Shown: piece by piece, positions 38,103 through 44,800 of the stretch | Position numbering within the stretch: the stretch's first letter is position 1 | Layout of the letters: each line of letters starts with the position of its first letter | The notes under the pieces: model-generated | What the model was told of the DNA's origin: nothing | Database searches by the model: none | What the model saw: only the letters and a program-made list of their open reading frames with translations | Assembly (NCBI GenBank): GCA_016927595.1 | Contig: JAFGMI010000032.1 | Span: 62,001-126,000, forward strand | Origin: Melioribacteraceae bacterium | Lineage (GTDB): Bacteria > Bacteroidota > Ignavibacteria > Ignavibacteriales > Melioribacteraceae | Direction of reading: 5' to 3' | DNA length: 64,000 nt | Made by a program: the position numbers and the translations under genes

Positions 38103-38139
38103 ACTATCAACATTATAGTTAAATCTTACTATAGATATA
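38103..38139. promoter_or_regulatory. ACTAT/ATAGT repeat cluster upstream of the right operon
   Basis: ACTAT (38103-38107), TATAGT (38114-38119) and ACTATA (38128-38133) form two successive inverted pairs; TATAGT-N8-ACTATA is perfect. TTACTATAGATATA at 38126-38139 resembles the left-operon site. Located 77-113 bp before the PilV-like ATG. Confidence 0.42.
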
Positions 38140-38215
38140 AACATTCAATAATTACAAATTATTTTCCGATAATATAGTTCGGATATTGCCGCAGTAATTT
38201 TTAAAAAGGAAGCAG

Positions 38216-38701
38216 ATGTCGTCATATCAAACATTAATGGCTATTGGAAGCATTTTTCTGCTCAGTCTTCTGATCTTCAATTATTACAGGACTAATACAG
38301 AGCAGACAATGATGTCGGTGGATAACGAGGCGATTATTACAGCAACGGGTATAGCTCAGTCAATAATTGATAATATTCAGACGCGGGCATTCGATGAATT
38401 TACAACAGCCGCCTATACAAATTCTGCCGATTCGCTGACGCTTGCAAATAATCTCGGTCCCGATGCAGGTGAGTCCATTATAACACAATTTGACGATGTA
38501 GACGACTTCAACGGAATTGCAACAGTTGATACAACTACCAGACTCGGCGATTATGACATTGATATTGATGTATATTATATATCCAACCTGAGTCCTTCAA
38601 CGGTATCATTCACCAGAACATTTGCCAAAAGAATTGATGTAACGGTTATGAATGATTACCTGAAGGACACACTTAGATTAAGTCATGTAGTGTCGTATTA
38701 G
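38216..38701 (+). CDS. PilV-like membrane-anchored protein, right operon
   Basis: 161 residues, paralogue of the protein at 34514. Hydrophobic N-terminus MAIGSIFLLSLLIFNYYR, then a helix (NEAIITATGIAQSIIDNIQT) and a small beta-domain with TQFDDVDDFNGIATVD. The pattern is that of PilV/GspI minor pilins, but no prepilin peptidase site is present and the hydrophobic stretch begins within seven residues of the start. Followed 10 bp later by the PilW-like gene. Confidence 0.7.
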   Translation: MSSYQTLMAIGSIFLLSLLIFNYYRTNTEQTMMSVDNEAIITATGIAQSIIDNIQTRAFDEFTTAAYTNSADSLTLANNLGPDAGESIITQFDDVDDFNGIATVDTTTRLGDYDIDIDVYYISNLSPSTVSFTRTFAKRIDVTVMNDYLKDTLRLSHVVSY

Positions 38702-38711
38702 GAGAAATTAA

Positions 38712-39284
38712 ATGTGGTCATTGCTTGATACATTAGGAGCAGCAGTAATAGGAGGCATGGTTATTCTGCTTGTTATCTCGATAAATCTGCAGATGAACAG
38801 CATGTCTTCCGAGTTGATTGAAAACAACATAGTGCAGACAAATACATCCGAATCCATAGATATTTTAAAGTATGACTTTTATAAAATCGGGTATAAAGCG
38901 ACGGGGGAAAAAATTAGTATTGCCGATTCCAACCAGATAAAATATGCTGCCGATATTGATGATAATGGTTCAGTAGATACCATCTTTTATTATTTCAGTG
39001 TTCAGAATGTTGATTCCGGTGCAACAAATAATCCCAATCGTTTTCTTTACCGGCAGGAAAACGGCGGCAGTACCATGATTTACAGCATGTTGTCGGATTT
39101 TGTTCTAACTTATTTCGATTCTTTAGGTTCTCAGTTGAATTATGCGTCCCTCAGTACAAGCCTGCAGCGTTCCAGGATAAGAAGTATACGGGTTGAAATG
39201 TCGCATTCCTCCAACTATATGATTAATAATCAATATCAGACAACCGATTGGACTGGAATAATACGACCTAAAAATTTGAGATAG
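38712..39284 (+). CDS. PilW-like membrane-anchored protein, right operon
   Basis: 190 residues, paralogue of the protein at 33911. N-terminal helix LLDTLGAAVIGGMVILLVIS; then TSESIDILKYDFYKIGYKA, the PilW-type helix ending in DFxKIGY; then DIDDNGSVDTIFYYFSVQ and FVLTYFDSLGSQLNYASLS, matching the left copy nearly word for word in pattern. No GFTLIE motif. Separated by 2 bp from the PilX-like gene. Confidence 0.7.
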   Translation: MWSLLDTLGAAVIGGMVILLVISINLQMNSMSSELIENNIVQTNTSESIDILKYDFYKIGYKATGEKISIADSNQIKYAADIDDNGSVDTIFYYFSVQNVDSGATNNPNRFLYRQENGGSTMIYSMLSDFVLTYFDSLGSQLNYASLSTSLQRSRIRSIRVEMSHSSNYMINNQYQTTDWTGIIRPKNLR

Positions 39285-39286
39285 TT

Positions 39287-40405
39287 ATGGGAAAAGCGAG
39301 TATAATATTAGTTCTTGGAAGCATATCGATTTTTTTGGTAATTAGTAACAATCTCAACAACAGCATTATGCGCACAAATGCATATGCGGTGGAAAACTTT
39401 GCCGATGCCAGGGTGCGCAATATTTCAAACAGTGTTGCCGAAATTTTACTTCTGCGGCTTGGCGATGATAACACCTACAGGGTAAACACCCAGCAGACAA
39501 TGAGCATCATGGATGGTAACGCTTCATACAGGGTAATTGATACTACCGTTTCCGGGTCCTCAGTCATAAAACTGGACATTACGGCTTCCTATTTCGGTGA
39601 AACGCATAACTCTGTAATTATTGCCACAGCCACGACACATGGTCCGTTCTATCCGGCAACTGTTAAAGCAGCTATAACCACGAACACACCTGTAACAACA
39701 CTCGGAACTTTGATAGTTGACGGCAGAGACCACACTATGGCTGGTGGAGTTATTCCTAATTCCGGGACACTAGGTGTTTGGACAACAAGTACACTTACTG
39801 TGGGAGGAGCTTCAAAGGTGGGCGGTACAGTTGCAGGTTCAGACGAAATACCAAGTAATCATCCTGCAGCTGGTGTTACAGCTCAGTCACAGGTCTATCC
39901 GGGCGGTTATCCCACCGAACCGGATTCGGTTTTGGGGGGCAAGGCAAACGGTTATCCGGCTGGCACATTGAAAAGTCTTGCTCAGGCAGGGATTAACGGC
40001 GGACAATATGTAACAGATCCGGCTCATCTTACATATCCGTTATCAGGTGTCACATATGTTGAACTTCCATCCGGCGGTAGTTGGATAGCCGCCGACGTTC
40101 ATGGCGATGGTATTTTAGTAGTACACAATTCATCTCTTAATGCCATACTTAAGAATTCAAACATTGGTCCATTTAAAGGGATGGTAATAGCGGATGACAT
40201 CGATAAAATTCATACAGATATGATAGGCGCCGTAATCGTTATGAGTCCGTTTCCCCCAAGCGGAAACTGTATAGGTAACGGTTCAGGCAGAGTAATGTTC
40301 TCGAAGGAATCAATCAGAAATGCTACCGAACAGGCAGATCCTACAATATTAAGTCATTTCGGCTTTGCAAAGAAGCGGGTAATTATACTCAGCTGGATGG
40401 AATAA
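39287..40405 (+). CDS. PilX-like membrane-anchored protein A, right operon
   Basis: 372 residues. The membrane helix is at the very N-terminus (MGKASIILVLGSISIFLVI) and is followed by MRTNAYAVENFADARVRN and ISNSVAEILLLRL, comparable in layout to the PilX helix. The C-terminal part is a right-handed beta-helix-like domain of PilX/DUF7305 type (GTLIVDGRDHTMAGGVIPN, GDGILVVHNSSLNAILKN, FKGMVIADDIDKIHTDMIGA). It is a tandem paralogue of the next gene; the two share the order of all segments. Confidence 0.72.
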   Translation: MGKASIILVLGSISIFLVISNNLNNSIMRTNAYAVENFADARVRNISNSVAEILLLRLGDDNTYRVNTQQTMSIMDGNASYRVIDTTVSGSSVIKLDITASYFGETHNSVIIATATTHGPFYPATVKAAITTNTPVTTLGTLIVDGRDHTMAGGVIPNSGTLGVWTTSTLTVGGASKVGGTVAGSDEIPSNHPAAGVTAQSQVYPGGYPTEPDSVLGGKANGYPAGTLKSLAQAGINGGQYVTDPAHLTYPLSGVTYVELPSGGSWIAADVHGDGILVVHNSSLNAILKNSNIGPFKGMVIADDIDKIHTDMIGAVIVMSPFPPSGNCIGNGSGRVMFSKESIRNATEQADPTILSHFGFAKKRVIILSWME

Positions 40406-40467
40406 AAGCTTGATATAAATAACATTAACATTTAATTTTGTACAACCATCCAATAATTGGCTGATCA

Positions 40468-41595
40468 TTGGGGAACTCATCGCTAATAATGGTATTGGGT
40501 AGTATAGCAATATTTTTAGTTATCAGCGTAAGTCTTAATGAAAATGTTTTGCGTACCACCGATACAGCTGTTGATCACTATATAAGTGTTCAGGTACGTA
40601 ATATTGCCAACAGTACAGCAGACATGCTGATTTCCCGGCTGGGCGATAATCCTGATTACAGAACAGTATCGGTTCAGACTCTGAATAATGTCTTCGGTGG
40701 TTCAGCCACATACAGGGTAGTGGATACTACTATAAGCGGCGAACAGCTTATTAAAATTAATGTTGATGGCAACTATTTAGGTAAAACACATAACACCCGG
40801 GTAGTTACAAAACCTAATGAAGGCTCGGGATTTATACCCTCAACAGTTAAAGCTGCAGTAACTACAAATAATCCGGTGGAAACACTGGGGAATCTAATTG
40901 TAGACGGACGCAACCACGATATAAACGGTAATCTGGTAGCTAATTCCGGAACATATGGTATTTGGACTACTCAAAACTACAGCCGCGGCGGAAACTCGAA
41001 ATTAGGCTCAACACATTCCGGTTCCGATATCGCACCTATAAAAGCAGGGGCAAATTTCACAAATACGTTCAAAAGTTCACAGGTGTACCCGGGCGGATAC
41101 CCTGATACTCCAGACTCAATTCTCGGCGGAACTGCAAACGGATTCCCGCCAGGAACTCTGAAAAGCATTGCCCAGAGCGGTAAAGCTGGCAGCCAGTATG
41201 TAACAAATCCCGGTAATTTAACATATCCTCTTATAGGTGTAACATATGTCGAATTACCTTCGGGGGAGAGATGGCAGTCGATGAATATAAGCGGATCGGG
41301 TGTTTTGGTGGTTCATAATTCATCCAACAACGCAATAATTAAAAATCTCAATTCAGGTGTTTTCAAAGGTATTTTAATCGCTGATGATATAATTCATATA
41401 CATACTTATATAATTGGCGCTGTAATAGGACTGTCTTCTTCACCCTCAGAGGGTAATTGTATTGGTAACGGTAATGGAGATGTTCTTTACTCAAGCGAAG
41501 CAATCGAAAAAGCCACAAAAGAGATTGACCCCAATTCCACCCCCAGTTATGGTTTTGCACAAAAAAGAATGTTGATTGTCTCCTGGTACGAGTAA
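40468..41595 (+). CDS. PilX-like membrane-anchored protein B, tandem duplicate
   Basis: 375 residues beginning at TTG 40468, chosen because MGNSSLIMVLGSIAIFLVI then aligns with the start of its neighbour. Shared blocks include DGRNHDINGNLVANSGTYG, SQVYPGGYPDTPDSILGG, VTYVELPSGERW, GVLVVHNSSNNAIIKN and a KRMLIVSWYE end (compare KRVIILSWME). It follows the first copy after 62 bp and precedes the giant thioester protein by 237 bp, the position pilY1 has relative to pilX in type IV pilus operons. Confidence 0.72.
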   Translation: MGNSSLIMVLGSIAIFLVISVSLNENVLRTTDTAVDHYISVQVRNIANSTADMLISRLGDNPDYRTVSVQTLNNVFGGSATYRVVDTTISGEQLIKINVDGNYLGKTHNTRVVTKPNEGSGFIPSTVKAAVTTNNPVETLGNLIVDGRNHDINGNLVANSGTYGIWTTQNYSRGGNSKLGSTHSGSDIAPIKAGANFTNTFKSSQVYPGGYPDTPDSILGGTANGFPPGTLKSIAQSGKAGSQYVTNPGNLTYPLIGVTYVELPSGERWQSMNISGSGVLVVHNSSNNAIIKNLNSGVFKGILIADDIIHIHTYIIGAVIGLSSSPSEGNCIGNGNGDVLYSSEAIEKATKEIDPNSTPSYGFAQKRMLIVSWYE

Positions 41596-41787
41596 TTTGT
41601 TCAAATCCGGAATCAATTAAAAGTCTTTTAAATCCATTCTAATTAGATAAAATTCATTCAATATTTATTCTTGCCCCAAATTTATTGCGTGTTTCATTAT
41701 AATACATGGCATAATGAAAATTACCCTAAAAAAATTCGATTTTAGATAATAATCGGGCTTTTTTCATCTGGCATCTTTATTGGCGTG

Positions 41788-41820
41788 TCTCCTCCAAAAT
41801 AAACTTCATCAAATAGGAGA
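41788..41820 (+). promoter_or_regulatory. Hairpin that could mask the ribosome binding site
   Basis: TCTCCT (41788-41793) is complementary to AGGAGA (41815-41820), the only Shine-Dalgarno-like sequence before the ATG at 41833. The loop is 21 nt. The spacing of AGGAGA to the start is long (12 nt), so its use is not certain. Confidence 0.3.
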
Positions 41821-41832
41821 TAATAATATAAG

Positions 41833-44800
41833 ATGAGATATCTAAAATTACTATCTGTGCTTTTGTGGGTAATTATATTTACCGCACAGGAAACGAATGC
41901 TCAATCAGTAAAAAGCGGTATTTCCGACACAAAAGATTTTACCAGTATCGTTCAGATAAGCGGTACTGCGGATACAAGGGATATCAAACTGAAAGATCCA
42001 TATTCCAACCAGTATGTAACATATAAAGCCGGCACTTTCTACGGCACGCTGGATGGTAATTCTGTTAAGTTTTATTGTATTGATATGCAGAACAATCTTG
42101 CTTACAATCAGGATTACTGGGATAATGGTCCCACACCTTCCGAAATAACATACATATTGAATAATTATTTCCCGTTTCAGAATCATCCCGATGCAGTGTG
42201 GAGTGACAGAGACGAGGCAGCAGCCGTTCAAGTTGCTATATGGCATTTCAGCGACGGTCTGGACGCCAATACAGTTACCAATAATAATACTGTTAAAAAC
42301 AGGGCGCTTGAAATTATTGCCGACGCAAACGCTAATCATGCCTCTAATCCTTCAATGGAAACTCTTATTTTAATTCCTTCAATGCAGACAGTATTCGAGG
42401 GTGACAATGCAGTTTTGACAGTTGGTGCATACAATTTAAATGGTGACGGCATTGAGAATGTTACGGTATCTTTAACATCTACAGGCGGCTCTATCGCCCC
42501 TACATCAGTTACAACAGATGCTACAGGTCATGCGGGACCCATAACAGTTTCGCTAAACGGCGTTGGTGTTGTTACGGTAACAGCAGAAGCCGATGTAGTA
42601 ATTCCGCAGGGCACGCGCTACATCCACAAAAATTATCCGAACAGCAAACAGAAATTAGTTCTTGCCACTCCTATTGTAGATAAAAAATCGGTTACTGCTA
42701 CTATCGAATGGATACCGAAAAAAGAAGACTGCGATCTTAACGGTTATGTTACTTTTACAATAGGCGGATGGTCGAGTCCTTCGAACAGCGGTCCGGGTCA
42801 GATAAGAGATATGTTCTTCGATGACGTTTTCCCCGGCGACTTAACAATCGGTGGTACTTACACCATAACTTTAACTTCTGCTGATGCGGTCAGAACATTC
42901 TTACAAAATTCAGGCGGTACTCCGGGCGCGTTGGATCAGAGTTATGTTGATCCGACAGGCAGTACATCTGCAGGAAATCTTGCAGATCAGCTTGTAGCTG
43001 CAACTCTAAATGTTGAATTCGACAGGGCAGGCAAAACAGGAAGCAATACAACAGATTTGGCGGATCTTGTTTTTGCCTCGGGTGACTTTGCAGGCATGAC
43101 AGTAGATGCTGTACTGGCAATTGCAAACGAAGCAATCGGCGGAGGTTCAACAAGCGGTTATTCATACAGCGAAATTAACGATGCTCTTACGATGATAAAT
43201 GAAAACTTTGTTGACGGCACTGCTAACGAAGGATATCTTGACTGCGGTTATGAGGAGTGTGAAAATACTATCGGTGATTTTGTATGGCACGATTCGAACG
43301 TAAACGGAACACAGGACAACGGTGAAACAGGTATACCGGGCGTTGTTGTTGAATTGTATAGCGGCAGCAGCCTTATCGGTACAACGGTAACGGACAACAG
43401 TGGTTATTACGAATTTACAAATGTGGTAAACGGAACTTATACCGTTAAAATTGCTGATGTGAATTTTATTGACGGCGCTGTACTACAGAATAATGATAAT
43501 TTGAGTACTATCTGGTTTGCAACTAAAAAAGATCAGGGCGATGATTCCGAAGACAGCGACGGTCATTTAACAGAGCATACAGCTTCGGTAACGATAGAAT
43601 GCAACGACGATCCGACAATTGATTTTGGATTCTTCAAAGCTTGTGTCGATCTTCAAAAATCAGGTCCCGGAAGCGTTAATCTCGGCGAGACCGTAACATA
43701 CAATTTTGTAATAACCAATTGCGGCGATGTTTTATTAAGCGGTGGTGCAAAATTGTACGATCCTCTGCTCGGAATTGATGGTCAGTATTTTGCAATTCCT
43801 GTGGGTCAGCAGGCGGAATTCTCATTCGAATACACACCTACTGAAGATCAGTGCGGCGAACTTATAAACGATGCTTATGTTATAGGTTCACCAAGTCTTG
43901 GTGGCTATAACTTCGGCGGAAAAACTGTGAAAGCTGAAGACAGCCACAGTGTTATTGTAATCTGCGATACTCCATGCGAAGGCGATGGTATTATCGGCGA
44001 CAAAGTATGGCTGGACTATACAATTGACCTCGCCGAAACCAATTGCAACGGTATACAGGATGAAAATGAACCCGGCATTGAGGGTGTTAAAGTGATTCTT
44101 AAGGATAGTGAAGGCGTAGCAATTGCATTCGATATTACAGACGAAAACGGCAACTACCTGTTTGAAAATCTGTGCGTCGATAATTCGTGCTACTCCGTGC
44201 ACATAGATATGTCAACTTTGCCGGAAGGGTTAAATACTGCACCGGTAAATGCAGGTAGTGACGATGCCGTTGATAGCGACGAAAACGGCGTTACAGTTTG
44301 TTTGACCGAAGAAAATCAGACTAATCTTACTATCGATTTCGGATTCTGTCAGGATGAATGCATCGGATGTGAATACGGCTGTGTAGGCGACTTTGTATGG
44401 TTCGATGAAAACAGAAACGGTATTCAGGATAATAATGAAGTAGGCATCAGCGATGTTAAGGTGCAACTGTTCAATCAGAACGGTCAGAAAATGGGCGAGC
44501 AGTATACCGATAGTGAAGGTTATTATAAATTCGAAGATCTTTTACCCGGCAGGTATTTTGTTAAGTTCACTGCACCAGAAGGGTATGTTTATACTTTGCA
44601 AAACCAGGGCAGCGACGATGAACTTGATTCAGATGTGGGTATTGACGGCAAAACACCTATTACTTTATTTGTTGCCGGATACTGTGATCTTTCATGGGAT
44701 GCCGGATTTATCCCGGGTCCCGGCTGTATTGGTGACAGAGTATGGTTCGATAAGAATCATAACGGGCTGCAGGATCTTAATGAGCTGGGCATTCAGGGAG

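Noticed and set aside
41769-41785. Sigma-54-like sequence TGGCAT-N5-TTGG before the thioester protein gene
   Set aside because: The essential GC of the -12 element reads GG, so it does not meet the consensus.
41905-42339. 144-residue open frame on the minus strand inside the thioester protein gene
   Set aside because: No family features, and it lies antisense to a well-supported domain; it is a shadow of codon usage.
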